Virus record (IMG/VR): IMGVR_UViG_3300048672_000066
Coordinates: 1-22,535 of that record
DNA from: a virus
DNA: 22,535 nucleotides
Reading direction: 5' to 3' (one strand)
A model generated the notes under the pieces. It did no database searches and was not told the DNA's origin. It worked only from the letters and a program-made list of their open reading frames with translations. The position numbers and the translations under genes were made by a program. Numbering within the stretch: the first letter of the stretch is position 1; each line of letters opens with the position of its first letter. Positions 15,560 to 21,477 of the stretch are shown piece by piece.

Positions 15560-16006
15560 CAGAAGGAAGCCGCGCTCCCGCATAAAGTCAACAGGATGCT
15601 TTGCGTGCTTCTGGTTGTTGCACGAAGCCCTTAAAAGCTGGATATTGTCATCCGTGTTAGTTCCACCAAGAGCCAGCGGAACAATATGGTCTAAGTGGTA
15701 TTTGTCGCCCAACGGAAGGCCGCAACAAGCACATTTGCCTTGCTGGAGTGAAAACAACTTCTCCGGCAAGCCCTTTGATAACTTACCACCAACAGACCTT
15801 ACGCGCGCCCTTCTGTTTTGGTTCTTGACGCTTACAGCCTCTGGGTTATTTCTATACCAATTGGCGTTGTATTCTTTGCATTTGTCGGGGTTTGCTTTGT
15901 ATTTCTCAGCAGCGTCACCACAAGGCTTGCACTTCCCGCTTGGGTATCTGTTCGATTCGCCGCACTTCTTGCACGGTTTGCAAGGGGCTAAAATAGGCTC
16001 AGCCAT
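15557..16006 (-). CDS. Free-standing HNH endonuclease between terminase and portal
   Basis: I chose the ATG at 16006, which has AGGAGT four bases upstream, over an ATG at 16045 that lies inside an inverted repeat. The 149-residue product opens with a Cys-rich part (C9, C12, C15, C26, C29) that may bind zinc. The HNH core is KCACCG (C92, C95), YHLDHIVPLALGG (H104, D106, H107), DDNIQLL (N121) and SCNNQKHAK (C129, N130, K133). All expected residues are present, so the nuclease looks intact. The place between terL and portal suggests a mobile homing endonuclease, though HNH proteins next to terminase can also help packaging in cos phages. Its stop codon is part of motif R4. Confidence 0.88.
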   Translation of the reverse strand: MAEPILAPCKPCKKCGESNRYPSGKCKPCGDAAEKYKANPDKCKEYNANWYRNNPEAVSVKNQNRRARVRSVGGKLSKGLPEKLFSLQQGKCACCGLPLGDKYHLDHIVPLALGGTNTDDNIQLLRASCNNQKHAKHPVDFMRERGFLL

Positions 16007-16035
16007 GATGACTCCTGTAACGAGTTGTTTGGTTA

Positions 16036-16069
16036 GAGCCAACATTGGATTGCCGTCCTTTGTTGGCTC
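16036..16069 (-). promoter_or_regulatory. Inverted repeat in the leader of the HNH gene
   Basis: GAGCCAACA and TGTTGGCTC form a perfect 9-bp inverted repeat around a 16-base loop, between the terL stop and the HNH ribosome-binding site. An in-frame upstream ATG (16045) lies at the loop/arm border. There is no T tract on the minus strand, so termination is unlikely. RNA processing, mRNA protection or translational control of the nuclease are possible. Confidence 0.5.
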
Positions 16070-16086
16070 GACTATTTTAATGCTTT

Positions 16087-17361
16087 CTAGGCAACAAACC
16101 TAGAACGTCCGTACCTGATGGGCTTGACCGAGCCGTTATGGTTGGACAGCGAATCGGCAACGATGCAGGTATAGCGGAATGCGTCAGCACCGTGCGAATA
16201 CTCGTCGTGCAGCGCCGTTCCCGCTTCATTGGTCTGTTTGTTGATATGCCTGCGGTAGCGCTTCAAGCATTCCACTAGGCGCTTGGTCTTGTCTTTGTCG
16301 AAGTAAATCCGGCTAAACGTCATCCGAGCAGCCCTAATTCCCTCTTCTATGCCCATGTTTGGGGTCTGCTCCACGGTACAGCCCAGCGCTTCCATGATTT
16401 CCTGTGCTGACTTGCCTGTCTTAAAGTCTTTGGCAAACCCATCATGCGGCAGGTAATGAACACCCCAGTTCAGAGGCATGTTCTTGAGGGTCATCACGTA
16501 ATCGGCTAGGGTTCTATGGCTATCTTCGATGTAGTCCACAATCCGAAGCTCAGAGGCTGACCGTTGGACAAGGATGATGGACATGGAGTCATTCCAGCCC
16601 AAGTCCCATATTGCGTGCGTCTTCAGTAGCGGGTCATTAGGCACAGCCCTAATGCGCTCTTCACGCTCAGCTAGAGCTACTTCCTCAAAGTAGATAGCCC
16701 CTGTAACGGCTGGTAGGCACTCACCCTCCCAAACATTGCGGTATTCCTCGGGCTTCATTGTGGCTTCAGCGTGTTCGCGCTCTGCCTTTAGAACCTCGGG
16801 GAAATAAGGGTTATCCTGCCAGTTCATTAGCACGGACACGCAATCAGGCGGGGGATTGATTACAAAGAACTGATGGGTAGGGTCAGTCTCTAGCTCTGGG
16901 TTGTACGTTACCCATATCTCCGAGCCTTCCTTGCGGATTGTCGGAATCAGCGTTTTCCAAGACTTAGCGCTGATTGCTTGGGCTTCTTCGCACCAGACAA
17001 TATCCACACCCTCAAACGACTTGAGGCCCGTCGCGGTAATGTCTGACAGACCGGAGAAGAATATCTGTGAACCGTTGGGGCCGCGAATCTCAGTCTGTAG
17101 CACCTCGAAAGCGCTGGATAGGCCCATTGCCTCTATCTGGTCGCTCAGTAGCTGGTGAACCGATTGCTGAATGTTCTTCTGGATTTCGCGGGTACACAGT
17201 ACACGTAGCTGCTTTTGCATACACAGCAGCAGAAGCGCCCTAGCCACTGTCCAGGACTTGCCAGAACCACGCCCACCCCGCAGAACCTTGTAGCGCGATG
17301 GCTTGAATAGGAACTGTGTAGCCTTGGGAAACCTTACGTCGATCTTAGTCAAAGTGGACAT
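16087..17361 (-). CDS. terL: Terminase large subunit
   Basis: The protein has 424 residues, the usual length of the PBSX-like terminase family. The ATPase half shows Walker A GGRGSGKS (29-36), Walker B VDIVWCEEA (119-127, with E125/E126 as catalytic Glu) and coupling motif WVTYNPE (150-156). The nuclease half shows IWDLGWNDSM with D253, HDG with D307, and DEYSHGADAFRY with D386 and D393. All look intact. It packages DNA into the head by ATP hydrolysis and cuts the concatemer. The start lies inside the end of the small-subunit gene (17-base overlap), typical of translational coupling. Confidence 0.93.
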   Translation of the reverse strand: MSTLTKIDVRFPKATQFLFKPSRYKVLRGGRGSGKSWTVARALLLLCMQKQLRVLCTREIQKNIQQSVHQLLSDQIEAMGLSSAFEVLQTEIRGPNGSQIFFSGLSDITATGLKSFEGVDIVWCEEAQAISAKSWKTLIPTIRKEGSEIWVTYNPELETDPTHQFFVINPPPDCVSVLMNWQDNPYFPEVLKAEREHAEATMKPEEYRNVWEGECLPAVTGAIYFEEVALAEREERIRAVPNDPLLKTHAIWDLGWNDSMSIILVQRSASELRIVDYIEDSHRTLADYVMTLKNMPLNWGVHYLPHDGFAKDFKTGKSAQEIMEALGCTVEQTPNMGIEEGIRAARMTFSRIYFDKDKTKRLVECLKRYRRHINKQTNEAGTALHDEYSHGADAFRYTCIVADSLSNHNGSVKPIRYGRSRFVA

Positions 17362-17716
17362 TGAGCGAAAAGTTACCCGCTACCTCGTGCTTAGTCGGAG
17401 CGTTGAACCCCTGCATGGCGTTCAATTCCTTGATTGCAGACACTTTCTCATTAGCCCTAGCCTCTTCCATTGTCGCTATCTCAGAAAGCGCTCTGAGGCT
17501 GTCTATGCGCGTCCAAATGGCTGTTTCTGCTAGTGCGTTCTTAAGCGCAGCTACCCTCGGGCCAACCTCGGGGTGTCGCATAAGGTCGCTGGCCTCGTCG
17601 TAAACCGTCTGATCGCTTGAGTTTTCGCAGTCATACGCTGATCGGTATGCGTCTGCTTGTGTCATTCCACCCGCTACAGCTTGGGCGAATGCTTCTTGTT
17701 TGGCAGTTAATGCCAT
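17345..17716 (-). CDS. terS: Terminase small subunit
   Basis: A 123-residue protein whose first part is an HTH of the terminase_2 type: LTAKQEAFAQAVAGGMTQADAYRSAY (3-28), then YDEASDLMRHPEVGPRVAALK (39-59). A helical oligomerisation part follows (about 60-100). It recognises the packaging site on phage DNA and brings in TerL. AAGGA lies eight bases before the ATG. It overlaps terL. Confidence 0.9.
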   Translation of the reverse strand: MALTAKQEAFAQAVAGGMTQADAYRSAYDCENSSDQTVYDEASDLMRHPEVGPRVAALKNALAETAIWTRIDSLRALSEIATMEEARANEKVSAIKELNAMQGFNAPTKHEVAGNFSLNVHFD

Positions 17717-17753
17717 GTGCGAGTTCCTTCGTCAATAAGGATTGTTCGCCGAA

Positions 17754-17769
17754 AACGGGTTTCCCCGTT
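17754..17769 (-). terminator. Small hairpin with GAAA loop before terS
   Basis: Minus strand AACGGG, GAAA tetraloop, CCCGTT, followed by TTC. Six pairs with a stable GNRA-type loop, between the stop of a 20-residue mini-ORF and terS. The T tract is short, so it is at best a weak terminator. It may instead be an RNA stability element or part of a packaging site. Confidence 0.35.
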
Positions 17770-17772
17770 AGT

Positions 17773-17835
17773 TCAGCACTTCTTACCTTTTCCCGGTTTG
17801 CAGGGGTCTTTTTTTGCGGGTTTCTTTGTAGCCAT
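17773..17835 (-). CDS. Lys-rich 20-residue mini-ORF before terS
   Basis: ATG at 17835 to TGA at 17773 encodes MATKKPAKKD followed by PCKPGKGKKC. GGAG lies seven bases upstream of the ATG. Eight of twenty residues are Lys and there are two Cys. The composition suggests a nucleic-acid- or membrane-binding peptide, or simply a leader peptide that controls terS. It is too short for statistics. The good ribosome-binding site and unusual composition are the only support. Confidence 0.4.
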   Translation of the reverse strand: MATKKPAKKDPCKPGKGKKC

Positions 17836-17847
17836 GTCGTTCTCCAG

Positions 17848-17931
17848 TTAATGACAGCATTGGGACTTGACCACAACGGCTGCTGTTCTGCCCTTCTCAG
17901 CCTCCCCGCGAAGGCACGCTGATCTGCCCAT
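17848..17931 (-). CDS. 27-residue mini-ORF with strong ribosome-binding site
   Basis: ATG at 17931 is preceded by AGGAG at four to five bases, the best ribosome-binding site in this gap. The product reads MGRSACLRGEAEKGRTAAVV and ends VKSQCCH. Its stop (TAA at 17848) is directly followed by the GGAG that serves the next mini-ORF, so the two would be translated in sequence. The protein is basic with three Cys. No family is recognised, and it may be a chance frame. Confidence 0.35.
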   Translation of the reverse strand: MGRSACLRGEAEKGRTAAVVVKSQCCH

Positions 17932-18029
17932 GAAGCTCCTGGCGGTTTCAGGTTGCATTCAGTGCACGGGGTTGATGGCCTGTTGGGTATCTCGCCAAAT
18001 GTGTGCCATGCCCCGCACGATTCAAATAC

Positions 18030-18050
18030 TACAAAGCTGGTAAAGGATTA
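18030..18050 (-). repeat. Late intergenic motif, copy R5
   Basis: Minus-strand core CCTTTACCAGCTTTGTA (18046-18030) preceded by TAAT and followed by GTAT. The TAA is the stop codon of the winged-helix gene. This copy marks the border between early/regulatory and late (terminase) genes. Confidence 0.8.
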
Positions 18051-18326
18051 GCGGACGTTGAAAATGCTGTTCACCCCGCATAAGCACTTGGCTACTGGCC
18101 CCCTACCTTGGATGAAATACATATACCGCCCGTCCCTAAACTCTCCCCGCTCTATTACTCCTATGAATTTCAGATTCCAAACTGCTGATTGAACCTGACC
18201 TTGGTTTAGTCCTGTGGATTGCTTAATCTCAAATATTGTTTGGCTTCCGTTCTCTATTGCTTCCAGACACCGCTTCATTGTTGACATAGGTTTGATAAAA
18301 GTCGGTTGCTGGTTTTTACGAAGCAT
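18048..18326 (-). CDS. Winged-helix small regulator
   Basis: The protein has 92 residues. Positions 16-70 (MKRCLEAIENGSQTIFEIKQSTGLNQGQVQSAVWNLKFIGVIERGEFRDGRYMYF) read as a winged helix-turn-helix: helices, a recognition helix around NQGQVQSAVWNL, then the wing IERGEFRDGRYMYF. The C-terminal end has KCLCGVNSIFNVR. It lies last in the early operon, directly after the LuxR-type gene with no gap, and before the terminase block. I infer a DNA-binding role, perhaps in late gene control. GGGGG precedes the ATG. The stop codon is the TAA of motif R5. Confidence 0.7.
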   Translation of the reverse strand: MLRKNQQPTFIKPMSTMKRCLEAIENGSQTIFEIKQSTGLNQGQVQSAVWNLKFIGVIERGEFRDGRYMYFIQGRGPVAKCLCGVNSIFNVR

Positions 18327-18524
18327 TTATTCCCCCTTGTAGAGTTCTCGTGTCCACATTGCACATAGCTGATTGGTCGTCTTGGCCTCGTTGCGCTCCC
18401 TAGCTGTAGCAACATGCGATTCAATGGTTCTGACGCTGCGGCCTAGCTTGTCTGCAATCTGCTTGGCTAACAGGCCCTTGCATAGCTGATGGACTACGCG
18501 CTCTTCCATGTGGGTTAGCTTCAT
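18327..18524 (-). CDS. LuxR-type HTH protein, probable late regulator
   Basis: I take the ATG at 18524, which overlaps the stop of the previous gene as ATGA, rather than one 42 codons further upstream. The 65-residue product is almost only a GerE/LuxR HTH: LTHMEERVVHQLCKGLLAKQIADKLGRSVRTIESHVATAR (3-42), with the family's KQIA, LGRS and RTIESH signature. There is no receiver or ligand domain. The place at the end of the early operon, just before terminase, is where phages often encode the activator of late genes. That role is inference. Confidence 0.8.
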   Translation of the reverse strand: MKLTHMEERVVHQLCKGLLAKQIADKLGRSVRTIESHVATARERNEAKTTNQLCAMWTRELYKGE

Positions 18525-18778
18525 GCCAACAACCTCATAAGCGTTACGTCCAAAGCGTCCAATTCGTCCATCTTGCGAATCAACCATGCCCGCTTTTGCC
18601 CATGCCAGCCCATCACTGGCCCCCTGTGGCAGTCCACGCAAAGAGCGCAACAGGTGTACTGGTTGCCTTGCTTAATGTGGTGCGCTTCACTTGGGCCGGG
18701 TTCTTCACAGACCGAGCAGGGAAGCTCCTTGACCCGCGCAAGGTGCAGGCGCTCTTTCTTGTTTATCTGGTTATTCAT
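18521..18778 (-). CDS. Ref/HNH-like nuclease, 85 aa
   Basis: Cys/His ligands are laid out as C21-x2-C24, H33-H34 (EAHHIKQGNQ) and C43/C44, C47, C50-H51 (CALCVDCHRG), then GWHGQKRAW. This is the pattern of the short Ref-like/HNH proteins seen in early regions of many phages. The P1 Ref protein is a RecA-dependent nuclease of this general fold. The product here is at the short end of the family. It could cut DNA during recombination or replication. Overlaps with both neighbours as ATGA. Confidence 0.72.
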   Translation of the reverse strand: MNNQINKKERLHLARVKELPCSVCEEPGPSEAHHIKQGNQYTCCALCVDCHRGPVMGWHGQKRAWLIRKMDELDALDVTLMRLLA

Positions 18779-19098
18779 GCTGCCGCCCTATCAATGCTTC
18801 GGTTGTTTGCGCTGTCTGTGCGGTAAATCTCTACACGTAGCTTTGCCGCCTCTAGTTGCCAGCGGAGCGTTTCCTCCTGCTCCATAGCTACCTTGATACC
18901 GTCCTGTACTTGCTGATATTCGGGATTCGCGTATGCGTCAGCCTCTCGCATCACTGCCGACGATTCAGCACTGGCAAGCATCAGCAGGCTTTTCTTGGTC
19001 TTACGGAATTCCTCAAGGTACGCCCTGTCTGCCTTTGCTTTGGCATAGATAGGCGCGTTCTTGTAGATGAAGTCAACTGCGTCGTTTGCGTCACTCAT
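18775..19098 (-). CDS. Conserved early phage protein, 107 aa
   Basis: A helical, charged protein: DAVDFIYKNAPIYAKAKADRAYLEEFRKTKKSLLM, then ADAYANPEYQQVQDGIKVAMEQEETLRWQLEAAKLRVEIYRTD and SIDRAAA. This arrangement occurs in many Burkholderiales phage early operons, always next to small nucleases, but I know of no tested function. The two long helices may pair as a coiled coil. A single-strand-DNA or nuclease partner role is only a guess. It overlaps both neighbours. Confidence 0.75.
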   Translation of the reverse strand: MSDANDAVDFIYKNAPIYAKAKADRAYLEEFRKTKKSLLMLASAESSAVMREADAYANPEYQQVQDGIKVAMEQEETLRWQLEAAKLRVEIYRTDSANNRSIDRAAA

Positions 19099-19373
19099 GC
19101 CGATAGCACCCTGTAAGCCCTTAAAGCCGCCTCCACGCTGTCAACGAGCGCCACTGGCATACCTAGTGCCTCCTGCGCTTGTTTCGCGTTTAAACCCTTC
19201 CTGCCGTAAGCAGTTTTCGGGTTCTTGATTTCGTAATAAGCAGACTTTCCGTTAGCCGCCCAGACTTGCAGGTCATATGGCTGGTGTATGACCTTGACCA
19301 CAGCACCAGCAGCGCGGAGGGCTTGTACTATTTCGGCTTGGTTTTGGTCAACCCTGCGTGCGTAACGAGTCAC
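19095..19373 (-). CDS. PD-(D/E)XK (VRR-NUC-like) nuclease
   Basis: The protein has 92 residues. RRVDQNQAEIVQALRAAGA (6-24) with E14 matches the first helix of small VRR-NUC-like phage nucleases. PYDLQVW supplies D34, and YYEIKN supplies E48 and K50, giving the D-x13-E-x-K active site. The end AQEALGMPVALVDSVEAAL is also typical. Such proteins are thought to cut branched or single-stranded DNA in phage recombination and replication. The catalytic set looks intact. It overlaps the upstream gene stop as ATGA. Confidence 0.78.
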   Translation of the reverse strand: MTRYARRVDQNQAEIVQALRAAGAVVKVIHQPYDLQVWAANGKSAYYEIKNPKTAYGRKGLNAKQAQEALGMPVALVDSVEAALRAYRVLSA

Positions 19374-19594
19374 TCTTCCCCCCGCTTCCTGTCGATTGCC
19401 CGTTCAATGCTTGGCGTTGTCTCGTCAGCATTTCGTCCCGCAGCGCGTCGGGCAGCGTTGATAAAAGCCACGGGCAGCTTTCCGCTTGCTTTTTCGCCTC
19501 GTGCCACGCCGCTTCCTTTTGGTTCGCTTCGCAGAGCCGTATCAACATTTGCAAGCACCTGTGATGCAAGGTCTGATAGCTTGATTTCATTCAT
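19370..19594 (-). CDS. Small early protein, 74 aa
   Basis: ATG at 19594 has GGGGG upstream and overlaps the end of the 38-residue gene. The stop overlaps the nuclease start as ATGA, which favours this frame. The product (MNEIKLSDLASQVLANVDTA at the start, VAFINAARRAAGRNADE in the middle, RAIDRKRGEE at the end) is charged and without a known domain. A second open frame of 80 codons (19348-19590) covers the same DNA and also looks protein-like, so the frame choice is not fully secure. Confidence 0.6.
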   Translation of the reverse strand: MNEIKLSDLASQVLANVDTALRSEPKGSGVARGEKASGKLPVAFINAARRAAGRNADETTPSIERAIDRKRGEE

Positions 19595-19703
19595 TCAAGT
19601 CCCCCGTTGCCCGTAGAGCAGCGTTTACCAAGTGCGTCGGGATGTAGTAGCCCTCACCCCTGCGGATAGCGTTTAGGATTGAAATAGCTTCTGCGTAGCT
19701 CAT
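19587..19703 (-). CDS. 38-residue early protein
   Basis: ATG at 19703 overlaps the stop of the DUF6475-like gene as ATGA. The product reads MSYAEAISILNAIRRGEGYY and ends IPTHLVNAALRATGDLNE, then TGA at 19587. The pattern (short helix, RRGE turn, second helix ending ALRATGDL) resembles tiny proteins in early operons of related phages. It has no catalytic motif. It fills a gap that would otherwise hold no gene and is coupled at both ends. Confidence 0.65.
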   Translation of the reverse strand: MSYAEAISILNAIRRGEGYYIPTHLVNAALRATGDLNE

Positions 19704-20347
19704 GCGGCCTCCCGCTGCTGCATAGGAATTGACAGGACTTCGTGCGCCGCCTTAAAAGTGATTGCAGGTTTTCCGCTTCCACCGTTTTGCAAGACAAGAG
19801 CCGCCTTAATTGGGTCGCCAACCAAAGCAGGCTTAGGAACTGGCCTACCGAATCGGCGATATTCCTCGTCTGTTGATCTGTCGCCCATCAGTTGACGGGG
19901 ATACTCAAAATCTCCGCGCTCTGTATATGCTTTGTGGGCAAGGCAAAAACGATGCTGCAAGTAGCTCAGTTCTGCAGTATCGCCACGGCACATCTTTATC
20001 CAACCACCACAATCCACAATCGCCGCATGAATGGCAGGGTCGTCAAAACAGACATCCTGGTACGCTCCAACCGCAGACATTGCGCCAAGAACCTTGCCCC
20101 ATGCAATTGCTGCACGATCTGTGGTGGTTCCAGCCAAGACGCGAACAATGTCAGCAACCTTCGGGGCAAATACCCCGCGTTCTGCATCCATAGCGTGCTT
20201 GTTCAAAGCCTTGGCAACCTGCTCATAGCTAAAGTTCTGGCAGGCATCCCACCAAAGCGACAGCATGAATTCGCTGGCATCTTTTCCGTAGTACGCCATT
20301 ACGTCCGTCAGCAAGTCGCTGAATTTGAGTTTTTCAGAATCACGCAT
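19700..20347 (-). CDS. DUF6475-like early/replication protein
   Basis: The ATG at 20347 has AGGAGG six bases upstream and is preferred to a TTG two codons earlier. The 215-residue product shows LKFSDLLTDVMAYYGKDASEFMLSLWWDAC, then VAKALNKHAMDAERGVFAPKVADIVRVL, AIAWGKVLGAMSAVGAYQDVCFDDPAIHAAIVDCGGW, YLQHRFCLAHKAY and LVGDPIKAALVL. This order fits the DUF6475 family, found after DUF1376-type genes in phage replication regions. It may act as a helicase loader or initiator partner, by position only. Confidence 0.78.
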   Translation of the reverse strand: MRDSEKLKFSDLLTDVMAYYGKDASEFMLSLWWDACQNFSYEQVAKALNKHAMDAERGVFAPKVADIVRVLAGTTTDRAAIAWGKVLGAMSAVGAYQDVCFDDPAIHAAIVDCGGWIKMCRGDTAELSYLQHRFCLAHKAYTERGDFEYPRQLMGDRSTDEEYRRFGRPVPKPALVGDPIKAALVLQNGGSGKPAITFKAAHEVLSIPMQQREAA

Positions 20348-21062
20348 CAACAACCTCCTGATTTTTCGTTGCCCACGCCCGAGCCACGGAGCGATTCCGA
20401 GCCTCTAGCGCCTCTTGCTTGTTTTCCACACGCTTGCCGGGCTTGTCAGCCACCCAATCGGCTTTAAACCCCGTCCAGCCACGGGCGCAGCACTCTCGCA
20501 ATGCGTCCTCCAAAGGCCATCCAGCTTTGCCAGCTTCCGAGGCAATCCCGTCGATAGCGGTCTGCGTCAACTTGGCTTTTTTGTCTCTGCGAAGTTGGAC
20601 AAAATCAGTCCAGACCGAATCGGTAACGCCGTCAGGCGGCGCGATAGCGCTTGTATTCTTGGTTACTGGTTTATGGTTCTTGGTTCTTGGTTCTTGGTTG
20701 CTATTACGTTCTGCATTCGGTCGTATTACGTCCGTATTACGTTCGTTGTTCCACCGTTTTTCGATGGATGCCTTGGCCTTATTCGACTTGTCCCTGTAGG
20801 CTTGAATCTCCGTATCAGCACGGGTATTCGACCAACCAGCTTCCGTAAGTACAAAGAACTCACCCAGAACAATCTCTACAGCTTCCAATTCCTCGGGAGA
20901 CTTAGCACCAACCAAACGGGCGCAATCTTTGACAGCGGCTGGCAATGGCTTTTCGTCCAGGTAGTAGCGGCGCAGCAATCTCTGGAAAACTGCGTCCTCA
21001 ATCAGCGACAAATGCATGGTTGCCGCTGCGTAGTCCCCGATATGGAACTGAAAGTAGTTCAT
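20340..21062 (-). CDS. DUF1376 (YdaU-like) replication protein
   Basis: The protein has 240 residues. It starts MNYFQFHIGDYAAATMHLSL and continues EDAVFQRLLRRYYLDEKPLP, the hallmark of DUF1376, a winged-helix-like domain of phage replication initiators (residues 1-100). A variable, Asn/Lys/Thr-rich linker (about 105-140) is encoded in part by 7-bp tandem repeats. The C-terminal part (WTDFVQLRRDKKAKLTQTAIDGI, then GWPLEDALRECCARGWTGFKADWV) resembles the C-terminal domain that often follows. It likely starts phage DNA replication. TAATG coupling links it to the upstream 59-residue gene. Confidence 0.85.
   Translation of the reverse strand: MNYFQFHIGDYAAATMHLSLIEDAVFQRLLRRYYLDEKPLPAAVKDCARLVGAKSPEELEAVEIVLGEFFVLTEAGWSNTRADTEIQAYRDKSNKAKASIEKRWNNERNTDVIRPNAERNSNQEPRTKNHKPVTKNTSAIAPPDGVTDSVWTDFVQLRRDKKAKLTQTAIDGIASEAGKAGWPLEDALRECCARGWTGFKADWVADKPGKRVENKQEALEARNRSVARAWATKNQEVVDA
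20675..20699. repeat. 7-bp tandem repeat inside the DUF1376 gene
   Basis: Plus strand GGTTCTT occurs three times in perfect tandem (20675-20695), then a partial copy GGTTG. Related GGTTACT and GGTTTAT units lie just upstream. Seven bases is not a multiple of three, so each change in copy number would shift the frame in the linker between the two domains. Confidence 0.8.
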
Positions 21063-21241
21063 TACCGAGGCGCTCTCTCAGACTTGGTCGCCTGTTGGCT
21101 GTAACCAATGTTTGTTTCTTTGTTCACACGGGTAGCGTCTAGAAGCATCTGACGCTCTGTCTTGATGCGTCCCCACTTGTCGGCAACTTGGGAAGGCTGG
21201 CCCTTCCAGTGGAAGGCGTTTTGTGCTGGTGTTTTTTCCAT
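21062..21241 (-). CDS. 59-residue early protein
   Basis: ATG at 21241 to TAA at 21062, three bases after the stop of the Cro-like gene, with the stop overlapping the next start (TAATG). It reads MEKTPAQNAFHWKGQPSQVA, then DKWGRIKTERQMLLDATRVN and a Lys/Gln-rich end. It is basic and hydrophilic, with no recognised domain. The place between the Cro-like regulator and the replication gene matches where other phages keep small CII-like or accessory genes, but the protein is too short and unlike CII to call so. Confidence 0.65.
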   Translation of the reverse strand: MEKTPAQNAFHWKGQPSQVADKWGRIKTERQMLLDATRVNKETNIGYSQQATKSERAPR

Positions 21242-21244
21242 GTT

Positions 21245-21469
21245 TTAAATTGCAGCCTTGTTATTTGCATGTTTGCGACTAACCTTCTTAGTCCGGGGCA
21301 AGATGCTTTGATCTGCCCTAAGAACACCGTTGGAAAGGTGTTGGAGTTGAAGCTGCCTAAGTTGGGGAGGGTTGTCGCCCCACTTGGATACGGAACCTTG
21401 CGAAATGCCGATGGCGTCAGCCAGTAGCGTCTGCGTTCCGAAGAATTTGATTGCGTCAGATGTTTTCAT
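21245..21469 (-). CDS. Cro/YdaS-like HTH regulator
   Basis: The protein has 74 residues. MKTSDAIKFFGTQTLLADAIGISQGSVSKWGDNPP is a YdaS/Cro-type helix-turn-helix (residues 3-35, recognition helix around SQGSVSKW). A helical and then basic tail follows. It is the first gene of the leftward early operon and is divergent from the CI-like gene, as cro is from cI. It should bind the shared operator and favour lytic growth. The start lies only seven bases after a CATAAT -10 element, so the mRNA is probably leaderless or nearly so. Confidence 0.85.
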   Translation of the reverse strand: MKTSDAIKFFGTQTLLADAIGISQGSVSKWGDNPPQLRQLQLQHLSNGVLRADQSILPRTKKVSRKHANNKAAI

Positions 21470-21477
21470 TTGCCCCG

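Noticed and set aside
16007-16045. Upstream ATG for the second HNH gene, adding 13 residues
   Set aside because: That ATG lies in an inverted repeat and lacks a ribosome-binding site, while the next ATG has AGGAGT at a good distance.
17631-18047. Open minus-strand frame across the terS leader, continuing in frame after the TAA of the winged-helix gene
   Set aside because: The downstream part collides with terS in another frame and only one late ATG is available without a ribosome-binding site. The upstream part (with a PCTEC motif) looks faintly protein-like, but lacks a start, so I do not call a gene or a read-through product.
18525-18650. Longer form of the LuxR-type protein starting 42 codons upstream
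   Set aside because: The extension overlaps most of the C-terminal coding part of the Ref-like gene and has no HTH-related sequence. The shorter start fits the ATGA coupling used throughout the operon.
19892-21104. Long plus-strand frames (191 and 229 codons) opposite the two replication genes
   Set aside because: Both lie fully across the DUF6475-like and DUF1376 genes. The products have random-looking Cys/Arg/Pro or Phe/Leu composition and no start signals.
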